From contig JAICWP010000004.1 of NCBI GenBank assembly GCA_025934735.1, forward strand, positions 62,001 to 126,000: a stretch of DNA of 64,000 bases. Reading direction: 5' to 3'. The DNA comes from Terriglobales bacterium (GTDB lineage: Bacteria; Acidobacteriota; Terriglobia; Terriglobales; Acidobacteriaceae). Shown here in pieces: positions 53,875-62,675 of this stretch. Both the position numbers and the translations under genes were made by a program. The number at the start of each line of letters is the position of its first letter. Position 1 is the first letter of the stretch. The notes under the pieces are model-generated. The model saw only the letters and a program-made list of their open reading frames with translations. It ran no database searches and was not told where the DNA came from.

Positions 53875-54360
53875 ATGGAAGTGGAGATGAAAATTCGCGG
53901 GCTGATGATGGACCCGGTGACCAACATGCCCATCGTGATCCTAAAAGATGTGGCTGGAGACTCGGTATTGCCCATCTGGGTGGGGATTTACGAGGCCAAT
54001 GCCATTGCCCTGGAGATCGAAAAGGTCACCACCCCCCGGCCCATGACCCACGACCTGCTCAAGAATGTGCTCACCGGGCTCGACACGGCGGTTCACAAAG
54101 TGGTGGTGACAGAGCTTCGCGAAGACACTTTTTTTGCCGTGATCTGGCTGGAGAGGGATGGCCGGGTGATTAGCATTGATTCGCGTCCTTCGGACGCGCT
54201 GGCCCTGGCCCTGCGCGTGGATTGCCCCATCTTCGTCGAGGACGACGTCCTCAAATCCTCGAAACTGGCCAGTTCGGTTTCCGACCGCGTCTCCAGCGAG
54301 GAATTGCGCAAGTGGCTGGAGAACCTGAACGACGAGGATCTGGGCCGATATAAGATGTGA
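53875..54360 (+). CDS. Bifunctional nuclease family protein (BFN / DUF151)
   Basis: A 161-residue protein of the DUF151 family: LPIWVGIYEANAIALEIEK, RPMTHDLLKNVL and ISIDSRPSDALALALR are its three hallmark blocks. Some members have RNase and DNase activity in vitro, but the physiological role is unsettled. GGAGGG lies seven bases before the ATG. It follows miaB by 41 bp and may be on the same transcript. Cytosolic. Confidence 0.88.
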   Translation: MEVEMKIRGLMMDPVTNMPIVILKDVAGDSVLPIWVGIYEANAIALEIEKVTTPRPMTHDLLKNVLTGLDTAVHKVVVTELREDTFFAVIWLERDGRVISIDSRPSDALALALRVDCPIFVEDDVLKSSKLASSVSDRVSSEELRKWLENLNDEDLGRYKM

Positions 54361-54424
54361 CGCCGCTTTGCGGGCGCGAGCGGCTAAAAATCGTCACTGG
54401 TAAATATCCAATCGTCAATGCTTC

Positions 54425-54739
54425 ATGCCTGATCCCGCCGAACAACTGCAGCGCATCTACCTGGCCGGGTTCCAACTGGAAACGTTCGAACGCTTTCCCA
54501 AAGCCATTGGCGTCGTCCGCGAAAACGTGATCGCGCTGCTGGAGGCCACGCCTGAAGGGCTGCGCATGATCGGTACGCCGGGCTGGCGCATGGGCGAGGC
54601 TGTGGGCGTGCTCATCCAGATGGGCAGTCGCCAGGTATTCCAGCACAAATCAGAGGTGGTGGAGGCTACGCCCGAGCGCCTGGAAGCGGTGCGCCGGGTG
54701 CGGGAAGAACTCGAAGGTTTGCTGGCGGAAAATCGTTGA
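54425..54739 (+). CDS. Conserved-looking hypothetical protein
   Basis: A 104-residue soluble, mostly helical protein: LQRIYLAGFQLETFERFPKA then VRENVIALLEATPEGLRMIG, and a C-terminal charged helix (ERLEAVRRVREELEGLLAE). No motif for catalysis or metal binding is visible and I do not recognise the family. It lies 64 bp after the bifunctional nuclease gene on the same strand. Confidence 0.6.
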   Translation: MPDPAEQLQRIYLAGFQLETFERFPKAIGVVRENVIALLEATPEGLRMIGTPGWRMGEAVGVLIQMGSRQVFQHKSEVVEATPERLEAVRRVREELEGLLAENR

Positions 54740-54820
54740 GGCGGACCCTCGCCCAGTTTGGCGGACTTTACATAATGTCTGTTATCGGACGTTGAATATG
54801 GGAGGTAATCAGCGCAGGGT

Positions 54821-55729
54821 CTACCCGGCGCGGCTTCCCGTGGGCTGTGCCTCTCCTACCAGCACGATCCCGGGATGGAATAACGTCCCGGCCACTCGAG
54901 TGGCAATGGCAATGAGATCGCTCTGGCCCTGGAATACCTTTACCTGGCGGGCGCGCGACATCTCTGGCAAGTTGACCGCACGCCCCACCCGGATACGAGC
55001 CACGGTTTCCTCATTGGCTGTCACGCTGGGCATTTGTGGCAATAACTTGCGGGGATGGATGAATATTTCCTCGGTACGGCCCTGCTGGCAGGCCGTCTCC
55101 AGGTTTTCCAGGGTCTGCGCATCGGACAAGCCGAATTCTCCCACCTCAGTGCGGCGCAGAGACGCTAAATGTGCTCCACAACCCAGCAGTTGGCCCATGT
55201 CGTGGGCTACTGAACGCATATACGTACCGGAGGCCACCCGGGCGCGAAAGCGGGCTTGCTCCCCGTCCCAATCCAGAAGCTCAAATTCCTTGATTTCAAC
55301 GTCCACCGGCTGCAGTTCCACCTCGCGCTTCTTGCGGGCCAGTTTGTACGCAGGCACGCCGTGGATTTTTTTGGCGGAGAAAGGCGGCGGCATCTGCCTG
55401 ATATACCCTTTAAATCGCCGTGCTATTTCCTTTAATTCTTCAAGTGTTGCATTAAGTACCTTGGGCGTCGCCAGGGGCTCGCCTTCGGCGTCGTACGTAT
55501 CGGTCGCAAAGCCAAAACGAATGGCGCCCTCGTACGTCTTCTCGGAGGCGGTATAGAACTGGGCCAAGCGGGTCATGCGGCCGGCTACCAGGGGCAGTAC
55601 CCCGGTGGCGAGCGGGTCGAGGGTGCCCAGATGTCCCACCGAGCGCTCGTGCAGAATGCGGCGCACGCGGTTAACCACGTCGTGGGAGGTCAGCCCGGCG
55701 GGCTTGTCGATTACCAGCACTCCATCCAT
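54821..55729 (-). CDS. truB: tRNA pseudouridine-55 synthase
   Basis: A 302-residue TruB. The catalytic Asp is D38 in GHLGTLDPLATGVLP; the opening DGVLVIDKPAGLTSHDVVN and the RRFKGYIRQMPPPFSAKK block are typical. It converts U55 of tRNA to pseudouridine. The C-terminal tail (about 235-302) includes a PUA-like or TruB_C region. It is divergent from the rhomboid gene across 100 bp. Confidence 0.95.
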   Translation of the reverse strand: MDGVLVIDKPAGLTSHDVVNRVRRILHERSVGHLGTLDPLATGVLPLVAGRMTRLAQFYTASEKTYEGAIRFGFATDTYDAEGEPLATPKVLNATLEELKEIARRFKGYIRQMPPPFSAKKIHGVPAYKLARKKREVELQPVDVEIKEFELLDWDGEQARFRARVASGTYMRSVAHDMGQLLGCGAHLASLRRTEVGEFGLSDAQTLENLETACQQGRTEEIFIHPRKLLPQMPSVTANEETVARIRVGRAVNLPEMSRARQVKVFQGQSDLIAIATRVAGTLFHPGIVLVGEAQPTGSRAG

Positions 55730-55829
55730 AACGATCTGTCTGCTATCGTGAAGGCGGCGGCCCTATTCGGTCAACCGCAAGCGAGACTTCCCTGCCGTTG
55801 CTTGGAAGTGGGCGGCATACGATTCGCGC

Positions 55830-56540
55830 ATGATTCCCCTCAAGGACGACACGCCACGGTTCAGCACACCTTACATTACGTATTTTCTAATCGCGCTGAA
55901 CACGCTAATTTTCCTGTACGAAATGCTGGCTTTTGGGCCGCACGCGCGCAACCAGTTGATGTTTCAATTTGGCATGGTGCCGGCGCGCATTACCGGGCTG
56001 ATGAGCGGCGTACCGCACGCCTCCGCCGGAACCGCGTTGCTGCCCATCCTGACCTCCATGTTCCTGCACGCTTCCTGGCTGCACCTGATCGGCAACATGT
56101 GGGTGCTGTGGATTTTTGGCGACAACATCGAGGACTACCTGGGCCACTTCGTGTATATCGTTTTCTATCTGCTGAGCGGGCTGGCCGCAGCCGTCGCTCA
56201 CACGCTGCTGAACGCGGCTTCAGTGGTGCCCAGCGTCGGCGCCAGCGGGGCGATTGCCGGGGTGATGGGCGCTTACCTGATTCTGTATCCGCGAGCCAAA
56301 GTGCTGACCCTGGTGCCGCTAATTGTGTTTTTTACCTTCTGGTGGCTGCCGGCATGGATCGTGCTGGGCTACTGGTTTGTGATCCAGTTCTTCAGCGGCG
56401 CGCTCACGGCAGTCGCGGTGTCCAGCCAAACCACGGGTGGAATCGCCTTCTGGGCCCACGTCGGCGGCTTTGTGGCCGGTATAATCCTGATCAAGGTCTT
56501 CCCTGCCCGGGTGCGTCGGCTAAGGTATGGAACGTGGTAG
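55830..56540 (+). CDS. Rhomboid family intramembrane serine protease
   Basis: A 236-residue protein with six membrane segments. The catalytic dyad is S139 (GASGAIAGVMGAYL) and H210 (FWAHVGGFVAG); HASWLHLIGNMWVLWIFG at about 80-97 is the second-helix HxxxN motif. Rhomboids cleave single-pass membrane proteins within or next to the membrane. The substrate is unknown. Followed by a word-repeat gap. Confidence 0.92.
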   Translation: MIPLKDDTPRFSTPYITYFLIALNTLIFLYEMLAFGPHARNQLMFQFGMVPARITGLMSGVPHASAGTALLPILTSMFLHASWLHLIGNMWVLWIFGDNIEDYLGHFVYIVFYLLSGLAAAVAHTLLNAASVVPSVGASGAIAGVMGAYLILYPRAKVLTLVPLIVFFTFWWLPAWIVLGYWFVIQFFSGALTAVAVSSQTTGGIAFWAHVGGFVAGIILIKVFPARVRRLRYGTW

Positions 56541-56646
56541 GAAGCAATTAGCAGCTAGCAGTTGGCACTTAGCCCTTCGACTGTGCTGTTAAGAACCGCA
56601 GCAAACGCCACTAACTAAATGCTAACGGCGAATTGCTAAGTGTTCT
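56541..56646. repeat. Word-repeat inverted repeat after the rhomboid gene
   Basis: The left part has TTAGCAGCTAGCAGTTGGC and CACTTAGC; the right part has CTAAATGCTAACGGCG and GCTAAGTG. Arms CACTTAGC/GCTAAGTG are exact complements. It lies between convergent genes. Confidence 0.5.
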
Positions 56647-57393
56647 TCACAACGCCCCAGCCGTTGGCATCAACGTAATCTCCTCCACCGTGCTCTCCGG
56701 CGGCAGAAGAAGCGCGTCGAGGATGGCCTGCGCTACGGTCTCCGGACGCAGCATGCGCTGGCGGGGTGCTTCCGGCCAGAACTGGTTCCAAATAGCGGTA
56801 TCGGTAGCGCCCGGCATTAAGGCGATGACACGAATGCCGCGCGGCCGCAGTTCCTCCCGCAGCGTGCGCGTGAACCCCAGGGCGCCATGCTTGGCGGCGC
56901 AGTAGGCGCTTTGTCCGGCAAATACGTGGGTAGCGGCCATGGAAAGATTGTTGACGATGGTACCGCCGCGGCGAAGCAAGGGCAACGCCCCTTGCGTCAC
57001 CAGAAACATGCCGGTCAAATCGGTTTCAATGACTTCGCGCCAGATTTGAATCGGCAGGCGCTCGACTTCCGCCATCGCGTGAGAAATTCCGGCGTTATTG
57101 ATCAGGATATCGAGACGTGGGAAATCTTTCTTGATGTCGGCGAACAGTGCCTGCACTGACTTCGGCTCGCGCACATCGGTCGTGCAACTTAGGATTCGTG
57201 GCGCGAGCGCCCTTTTGCCCCGCAATGCCTGTTTAAGCGCCCGCTCGGCAGCTTGCAGAGCTTTCTGATCGCGTCCCGTGATCACTAGCTTTGCGCCCTC
57301 GCGGGCCAGAGCCTTGGCGACGGCGAGCCCAATGCCGCGGCTGGCCCCGGTAATCAGGGCGACCTTTCCAGCCAGATTGCGTGGTGCTGCCAT
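56647..57393 (-). CDS. Short-chain dehydrogenase/reductase
   Basis: A 248-residue classical SDR. The cofactor motif TGASRGIG is at 15-22 and NNAG at 99-102; the catalytic residues S151, Y164 and K168 (QSAYCAAKHG) are complete. R40/R41 after strand 2 (VITGRDQK) point to NADPH preference. The substrate is unknown; FabG-like and sugar-alcohol reductases are possible. Confidence 0.88.
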   Translation of the reverse strand: MAAPRNLAGKVALITGASRGIGLAVAKALAREGAKLVITGRDQKALQAAERALKQALRGKRALAPRILSCTTDVREPKSVQALFADIKKDFPRLDILINNAGISHAMAEVERLPIQIWREVIETDLTGMFLVTQGALPLLRRGGTIVNNLSMAATHVFAGQSAYCAAKHGALGFTRTLREELRPRGIRVIALMPGATDTAIWNQFWPEAPRQRMLRPETVAQAILDALLLPPESTVEEITLMPTAGAL

Positions 57394-57473
57394 TTGCGAA
57401 ATTTAATCACAGAGAGCCACGGTTCACCACCCAGCACACAGATGGAGGCCGATCCAAGGTAAAGCGAACTCGC

Positions 57474-59771
57474 TTACGGCGTTCCGTACAACTGCCGGTA
57501 GACGGTAGCGTTGCGAACAATGGCTTGCACGTACTCGCGGGTTTCGGTGAAGGGGATGGACTCCACAAATTCGGGAAAGTCCTTGAAGTTGCCGTTGGAG
57601 ACCCAATCCTGTACCCGGTCGGTGCCGGCGTTGTAAGCGGCCAGGGCGTATTCGACGTTGCCGTTGTAGTGGTCCAGCAGTTCGCGGAAATAGCGGGTTC
57701 CCAGCCGCAGGTTCATGTTGGGCACCAGGAGCAAAGGGGTAGAAAAATGGCGCACGCGCTGCTGGCGCGCCAGAGTTCGACCCACATGCGGCAGCAACTG
57801 CATCAGGCCCCAGGCGTTGGCATGGGAAACGGCGCCCGGATTGAATTCCGACTCCTGGCGAATCAGCGCCGCCACCAGGAATGGGTCCAGACGGTTGCGC
57901 AGCGATTCGTTCTTCAGTTCCGTCCAATACGGGCGCGGGAACAGCGCCTGCCAGTAAGAACGCGGCATGGCCGAGAGGTCGTAGGAAAAATAATTGGGCG
58001 CGATGTGCTTGACCAGTTCAATGGCCAGGTTGTACTGGCCTGCATCCTGATACAGGGACACAATCTTATCCGTGGCCCAGGTGGCCGGCCCTTGCGGCGC
58101 CGCGGCGGCCTGCAGTTCCCGCACGGCGAAGGTTACAAACCCGCCGTTCTGCAATAGCAGCGCCTTCCCGACGCGCACATCGTCGGGCGTGTCCTGATCC
58201 TGCCCCAGCGCGGGAGGCAGTGTCGCCGGAGGAATTTTCTCCAGTAAGGGATCGGGAGGCGGGTCGGCGACGCTGCCCAGTTGCTTCAGGCGTTGCCGGG
58301 CCAGGCCGGCATAGTAGTAGCCGGAAAAGCGGTCGGTCAATTTCTGGTAATAGGCGTGCGCCTTGCCCGGATCGTGATCCTGTTCGGCCATGCGAGCGCG
58401 CCAGTAGAGCGCCGCCGGAACCTCCGGCGAACCGGGATAACGGGAGATCTGTTCTTCTATTTCTTTCTTGGCTTCGTCGGCGCGGTTCTGGCGCAAATTC
58501 AGCCAGGCGGCCTTCCAGTGGGCATAATGCGCGCGTGGGCTGTCGGGAAAGCGCTGGTCGAGTTCGCGGTAAAAGTCTATGGCCTTGTCATAGTCGCGCT
58601 TGAGCAGGCAGGCGTTGCCGGCCAGCAGCAGCCCGCGATCGAACCATGAACTGGCGGGAGCTTCCTGGCGCTGCTCGGCCACCAGCTTCAATATCTGATC
58701 CTGGTCGTCAGCGGCACGGGCGATTTCCATCAGCTCATATACCCGCTCCGCGTTGACCTCCGTGTCGGCTCCGGGGATGGACTGCAGCAGCTTTTTCGCA
58801 TCGCTGTCCTTGCTGTCATGATGCAACGCGATGCCCAGGTCAAGCTGGATCGCGGGGCGTTCTTTCTCCGGCGCTGATGGCAGCAAGGCCTGGTACTCGC
58901 GGACCGCGTCGTCATAGTGCCGCGCGGTCAGCAGGCTGTTGGCGCGCATCTTGCGCTCATCGAAAGTAGGGATGGGAACCGAAGTTGGCGGCAGCTTCTG
59001 CAAGTCGCTGTTGGCGGCGTCGGCTTCCGGCGCCAGTGGCATGGCGTAGTAAAGGCGGTGCAGGATGTCCGCTCCTTGAGCGGTCTGCCCCGCCGCAATG
59101 TAGGCGCGCCCCAAAGCCAGCTCCACATCGGAGCGCACCGGCCGGCGATGAGGCTGCAGCACAGTGATGGCATCTTGCGGCTGCTTCTGGGCCACCAGCG
59201 CATTGGCATCAATCACCGCCGCGTCTACAGCGAAAAGCGAATCAGGGTAATTGCTATCGAATTTCTCTAGGGCCTTGACCACCCCTGCGGAATCGCCCTG
59301 AGCGCCATAAGCCATGGCGAGAAAGTAATCCACGTAGTCGGCCAATTCCCCTGCCCGCGGCTGCGCCCGTTTCAGCGCAGAAACGGCTTTGGCGTAATCG
59401 TGGTCAACGATGTGGGCATAGCCAAGGGCCAGCCACGCCAAGGCGGCTTCATCCGTGCCGGCATGTCGGCGGGCATAAGCCTCCACTCCGGCGTACGCGG
59501 CCCGGCTGCGGTCCTGGAGCAACTGGCGCGCCATGGGCTTCAGATCGCTGGAGGCCACAAAGGCGCGCGTGATCCGCCGCACCCGCCGCGAAAGCTTTCT
59601 CCGCTTTTTCTTCTTCGCCTTGCGCTTAGCGGAGGATTTCTTTTTGGCTGATTGCTTTTTGCTTTGGCTGCTGTCAGTAGATTGCCCCTGGCGCGGGGAC
59701 GCGAAAGCTCCAGACACAGAACCGCACAATAGTGAAAGCGCAACTGCCAGTACCGGGACCCAGGTGTTCAC
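57474..59771 (-). CDS. Soluble lytic transglycosylase (Slt-type) with long TPR-like superhelix
   Basis: A 765-residue periplasmic enzyme. Signal peptide NTWVPVLAVALSLLCGSVSGAFA, then a Lys/Arg/Ser-rich low-complexity stretch (SKKQSAKKKSSAKRKAKKKK, about residues 34-60), a long helical-repeat region, and a C-terminal SLT domain with catalytic E640 (IRQESEFNPGAVS) and GLMQLLP. It cleaves peptidoglycan to 1,6-anhydro-muropeptides. The highly basic insert is unusual and may bind anionic wall polymers. GTG 59771 begins the signal peptide; the longer frame overlaps the upstream gene. It lies 13 bp after that gene. Confidence 0.9.
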   Translation of the reverse strand: MNTWVPVLAVALSLLCGSVSGAFASPRQGQSTDSSQSKKQSAKKKSSAKRKAKKKKRRKLSRRVRRITRAFVASSDLKPMARQLLQDRSRAAYAGVEAYARRHAGTDEAALAWLALGYAHIVDHDYAKAVSALKRAQPRAGELADYVDYFLAMAYGAQGDSAGVVKALEKFDSNYPDSLFAVDAAVIDANALVAQKQPQDAITVLQPHRRPVRSDVELALGRAYIAAGQTAQGADILHRLYYAMPLAPEADAANSDLQKLPPTSVPIPTFDERKMRANSLLTARHYDDAVREYQALLPSAPEKERPAIQLDLGIALHHDSKDSDAKKLLQSIPGADTEVNAERVYELMEIARAADDQDQILKLVAEQRQEAPASSWFDRGLLLAGNACLLKRDYDKAIDFYRELDQRFPDSPRAHYAHWKAAWLNLRQNRADEAKKEIEEQISRYPGSPEVPAALYWRARMAEQDHDPGKAHAYYQKLTDRFSGYYYAGLARQRLKQLGSVADPPPDPLLEKIPPATLPPALGQDQDTPDDVRVGKALLLQNGGFVTFAVRELQAAAAPQGPATWATDKIVSLYQDAGQYNLAIELVKHIAPNYFSYDLSAMPRSYWQALFPRPYWTELKNESLRNRLDPFLVAALIRQESEFNPGAVSHANAWGLMQLLPHVGRTLARQQRVRHFSTPLLLVPNMNLRLGTRYFRELLDHYNGNVEYALAAYNAGTDRVQDWVSNGNFKDFPEFVESIPFTETREYVQAIVRNATVYRQLYGTP

Positions 59772-59784
59772 AATTGAGCTTAGT

Positions 59785-60888
59785 TTAGCGCGAGAAACTG
59801 TCGCCCAGAAGAGAACGATCGTTGTCAGCCAGGTTCTGGATGATTTCCTGGTCGAAATAGCTGGCTGCGCCGGCGACGCTGCTGCCGTAGCGCTTTTCAT
59901 AGGCGGCCCGGCTCTTCTCGATATCTTCCTTGAGGCGGTCGTAGAGGTCCCGATTCTTCTTGCCTTCCTGCACTTTGGGCTTGTTATAGAGCTTGATTTC
60001 GTCCACCAGCAGTTTGGCGAAGCGCCGGGCCTTACGATGGACTGCATCGTCCTCTGCGTTCATCGGCGCTTGAGCCGGGGCTGCGGTGCTGGAGGTTCCG
60101 GCTGCCGCCGAGGCGGCCATGGCCCTGGGCGCCAGTTCCGCTTCAGCTTCTGCTTCGACCACCGGTTCGGCTACCGCCGACATGACTGGACCGGCAGGGG
60201 CCGCGCTTTCAACCGCAACAGCTTCGCTTTTGATCGCGGGAGCGGCTGCCGCTTCCCCGCTTTCCTGGGCTGCGGTCGCCCGGCGCAGGGCCACAATTTC
60301 CAGCCACAGGCCGCTGGAGAGCACCAGCACTTCCAGGGCGGCATCGTCCAGTTGCCCGCTGCTGTTGGTGCCGGCGTCGGCGTAGAGCACGGCCGCTACT
60401 TTTTCCTTGAGCAGCAGCGGTAGGAGGAGAACGCGGCCATCTTGCGGCGCACCAAAGGTTGTGGTGAAAGCAACATCCAGGTCTTCGGCCTTACCCCGGA
60501 GCGGGGCCTTTTCTTCCAGCACCTGGCCGCTCAGCCCTCTGTCCGCTGCCAGGGCGAAATTCTTTACCTCTTCGTTGCTGGCAAACCCCCGGCCCTGCCA
60601 TCCCACCACAGAGCTGCCGCGCACCACGAATAGGGCGGCTCGGCTGCTGAACCGGCTCGCGCCGTCCAGCAGGGCGCTAAGGATCTCTTTTTGTCCGCTG
60701 GCCTGGCGCACCGCTGCCATGATTTGCAGCAGGTGCTTGGGACTGGGCTGGGCGGTGTTGGCCAGGTTGGGCTGCAGTTCTTCCAGAACCCGACGCACCA
60801 GCTCATCCCGCATCGCCGGGAATTGACTTTCCAGCACCTGCGAGACCACCCGTCCCACCACTTCCTGGATCCAGTTGTTCTCGGCCAT
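59785..60888 (-). CDS. GAF-like domain protein with coiled C-terminal helix
   Basis: A 367-residue cytosolic protein. Residues about 50-205 look like a GAF domain (QIMAAVRQASGQKEILSALL, ALFVVRGSSVVGWQGRGF, DGRVLLLPLLLKEKVAAVLY). A long Ala/Glu-rich linker (about 205-285) follows, then a charged helical tail (RRFAKLLVDEIKLYNKPKVQ) of a type seen in several acidobacterial proteins of unknown function. It probably senses a small ligand or interacts with a partner. It is first in a two-gene operon with the lytic transglycosylase. Confidence 0.7.
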   Translation of the reverse strand: MAENNWIQEVVGRVVSQVLESQFPAMRDELVRRVLEELQPNLANTAQPSPKHLLQIMAAVRQASGQKEILSALLDGASRFSSRAALFVVRGSSVVGWQGRGFASNEEVKNFALAADRGLSGQVLEEKAPLRGKAEDLDVAFTTTFGAPQDGRVLLLPLLLKEKVAAVLYADAGTNSSGQLDDAALEVLVLSSGLWLEIVALRRATAAQESGEAAAAPAIKSEAVAVESAAPAGPVMSAVAEPVVEAEAEAELAPRAMAASAAAGTSSTAAPAQAPMNAEDDAVHRKARRFAKLLVDEIKLYNKPKVQEGKKNRDLYDRLKEDIEKSRAAYEKRYGSSVAGAASYFDQEIIQNLADNDRSLLGDSFSR

Positions 60889-61156
60889 GGCTCGCTAAAC
60901 CTTTGCCTGACGCACCTTTCCGTGAACTCTTTAGGGAGAACTACCTGTTTCATACCGTATTTACCGGAGGCCAGCAAGTTACCTTCAGGCTGCGCCGTCA
61001 GGAGTCCCCCAAACCTGGGAAAAGACTCTTCTGCCAACCAAATCAGCCTGCTGACGTCTAATGGGCGAAGCATGCCCTCTGCGGCACGTGCTGGCGAAAA
61101 CCTGTAGAATGTGGGCCGGGTTTCCGGGCCACCGAGAAAAGTTGAATCGAACCATC

Positions 61157-61786
61157 ATGGAAACCATCCAAACCAAAGTGAATGAGCCGGTCAGCGATGA
61201 GCTGAGCCTGGTTCAGGCCGCCAAGAAGGGCGATGTTGGCGCTTTTGGCGAGCTGGTCAAGCGCTATGACCGCAACGTGTTCCGCATCGCGCTGCACATT
61301 ACACAGAACCGCGAGGATGCGGAAGATGTGGTGCAGGACGCGTTCCTGAAGGCTTACGGGAACCTGGAGCAGTTTCAGGGACAGAGCAAGTTTTACACTT
61401 GGCTGGTGCGCATTGCGGTGAACGAGGCGCTGATGAAGTTGCGGCGCCGGCGCCCCGAGCGCATGGTTTCGCTGGACCAGGAAGTGCAGACGGAAGAGGA
61501 CTCCATCCCCCGCGAGGTGGCGGACTGGAGCCCCAATCCGGAGCAGCTTTATAACCAGGCGGAGTTGCGGGACATTTTAGGCAAGACCATTCAGGGTCTG
61601 CCGCCCAGCTTCCGCACGGTTTTTGTGCTGCGGGACGTGGAGGGCCTTTCCACCGAGGAAACGGCACAGGCCCTGGAGTTGAGTGTACCGGCAGTAAAAT
61701 CCCGGCTGCTGCGGGCTCGCCTGCAGCTGCGGGAACGGTTGAACCGATACTTTAAGAAGCGCCAAGCTGGAGACGGTAAACAGTGA
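61157..61786 (+). CDS. ECF RNA polymerase sigma factor (RpoE-like)
   Basis: A 209-residue sigma factor. Region 2 reads AFGELVKRYDRNVFRIALHI, then DAEDVVQDAFLKAYGNLEQF and KFYTWLVRIAVNEALMKLRR; region 4 reads LPPSFRTVFVLRDVEGLSTE and PAVKSRLLRARLQLRE. The ATG at 61157 puts region 2 at normal distance; the frame is open 32 codons upstream. It is coupled to the zinc-finger anti-sigma gene by a GTGA overlap, so the pair forms an envelope-stress-type switch. Confidence 0.93.
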   Translation: METIQTKVNEPVSDELSLVQAAKKGDVGAFGELVKRYDRNVFRIALHITQNREDAEDVVQDAFLKAYGNLEQFQGQSKFYTWLVRIAVNEALMKLRRRRPERMVSLDQEVQTEEDSIPREVADWSPNPEQLYNQAELRDILGKTIQGLPPSFRTVFVLRDVEGLSTEETAQALELSVPAVKSRLLRARLQLRERLNRYFKKRQAGDGKQ

Positions 61787-62037
61787 CTTGCTCTGAATTC
61801 CTTAAAGAGCTGACAGACTACCTGGATGACGCCCTTGACACGCGCACAAGGGCGGAGTTGGAAGAACATCTGGCCTGGTGCCACAACTGCTACGTCATCT
61901 GCGATACCACCAAGAAAACCATCGAGATCTACCGCGACTCCACCCTCTACGAACTTCCCGACGACCTGCGAACCCGGCTACGTTCCGCCATTATGAACAA
62001 GTGTTCGCAGAAAAAAGTCGGTTCGCAGGACGTGTAG
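61783..62037 (+). CDS. Zinc-finger (zf-HC2) anti-sigma factor, soluble
   Basis: An 84-residue protein with the H-x3-C-x2-C zinc motif of anti-sigma factors (EEHLAWCHNCYVIC) and an upstream helix CSEFLKELTDYLDDAL. It has no membrane segment, unlike RseA-type proteins, so it should act as a cytosolic redox- or zinc-responsive anti-sigma (ZAS) factor like RsrA. GTG start overlaps the sigma stop (GTGA). Confidence 0.88.
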   Translation: MTCSEFLKELTDYLDDALDTRTRAELEEHLAWCHNCYVICDTTKKTIEIYRDSTLYELPDDLRTRLRSAIMNKCSQKKVGSQDV

Positions 62038-62085
62038 TACGGTTTCGTCGCCCGCTGCCTCCCGATCATCTGAAATCTTGAATTC

Positions 62086-62142
62086 TTATCCTGAGTAAGC
62101 GCAAGCCGCGCCTGGCGCGGTGAACGCGACGAAGGACCTGCT
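62086..62142. repeat. Recurrent TATCCTGAG...CGAAGGACCT intergenic element
   Basis: TTATCCTGAGTAAGC at the left and CGACGAAGGACCTGCT at the right flank a GC-rich hairpin (CCGCG-CCTGG-CGCGG). From memory this resembles the TCATCCTGAGCGAAGCGAAGGACCT-type element that recurs in many environmental genomes. No coding content was seen in the rest of 62038-62241. Confidence 0.45.
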
Positions 62143-62241
62143 ATTATCGCTTAGCAATGGCGCGGGGGGTGCTCACAACCACTTGTGACAAGGATCACAG
62201 TACAAGCGGTCGCGTGGACCTAGAATCACTCTAGTATCGGC

Positions 62242-62601
62242 GTGCAGCGCATATTCCAATCCGCGGCTTTGTTGCTGCTTGCGGCCCTCGTTGGGGCGCC
62301 GCTGGCCCAGGCTGCCCGTTCCTGCCGCATGCCTGGCGCGGCTCACTGCTCCAATTGCCCCATGCCGCAGCCGCCCTCCGACTATCAGGCGAAGGCGAAT
62401 TCTTCCTGCTGCCGGATTTCCGCTGCCCGGCCCTTCCCCAACCTGACTCCGCAACCGTCTACGGCGTATGTGCTCACCCCTCCGGTGCTGGGATTCAACG
62501 CTGGGCAGGCGCCCTCCCCCGTACTTCTGAGCTCGGCAGCAAACAGTTCCGTGCCGCCTCTCTTGTCACCCCAGGCCCTGCTCTGCACCTTCCTCATCTA
62601 G
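62242..62601 (+). CDS. Small Cys-rich secreted protein upstream of the TolC-like gene
   Basis: A 119-residue protein. A signal peptide (RIFQSAALLLLAALVGAPLAQA) is followed by a possible metal site C28-x6-H35-C36-x2-C39 and C56-C57; the rest is Pro/Ser-rich and low in structure. A GTG start. It lies 74 bp before the CusC-like gene and could be a periplasmic metal-binding or sensing protein, but no family is recognised. A CTAGA-N5-TCTAG dyad stands at 62220-62234 just before the start. Confidence 0.5.
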   Translation: MQRIFQSAALLLLAALVGAPLAQAARSCRMPGAAHCSNCPMPQPPSDYQAKANSSCCRISAARPFPNLTPQPSTAYVLTPPVLGFNAGQAPSPVLLSSAANSSVPPLLSPQALLCTFLI

Positions 62602-62675
62602 ACGTGTGTCCTTCTGCCCATTGAGTTCCGGCAGTAATCCGCCGGATAGGGAGTTTTTCATAACGGAAGGATTCC

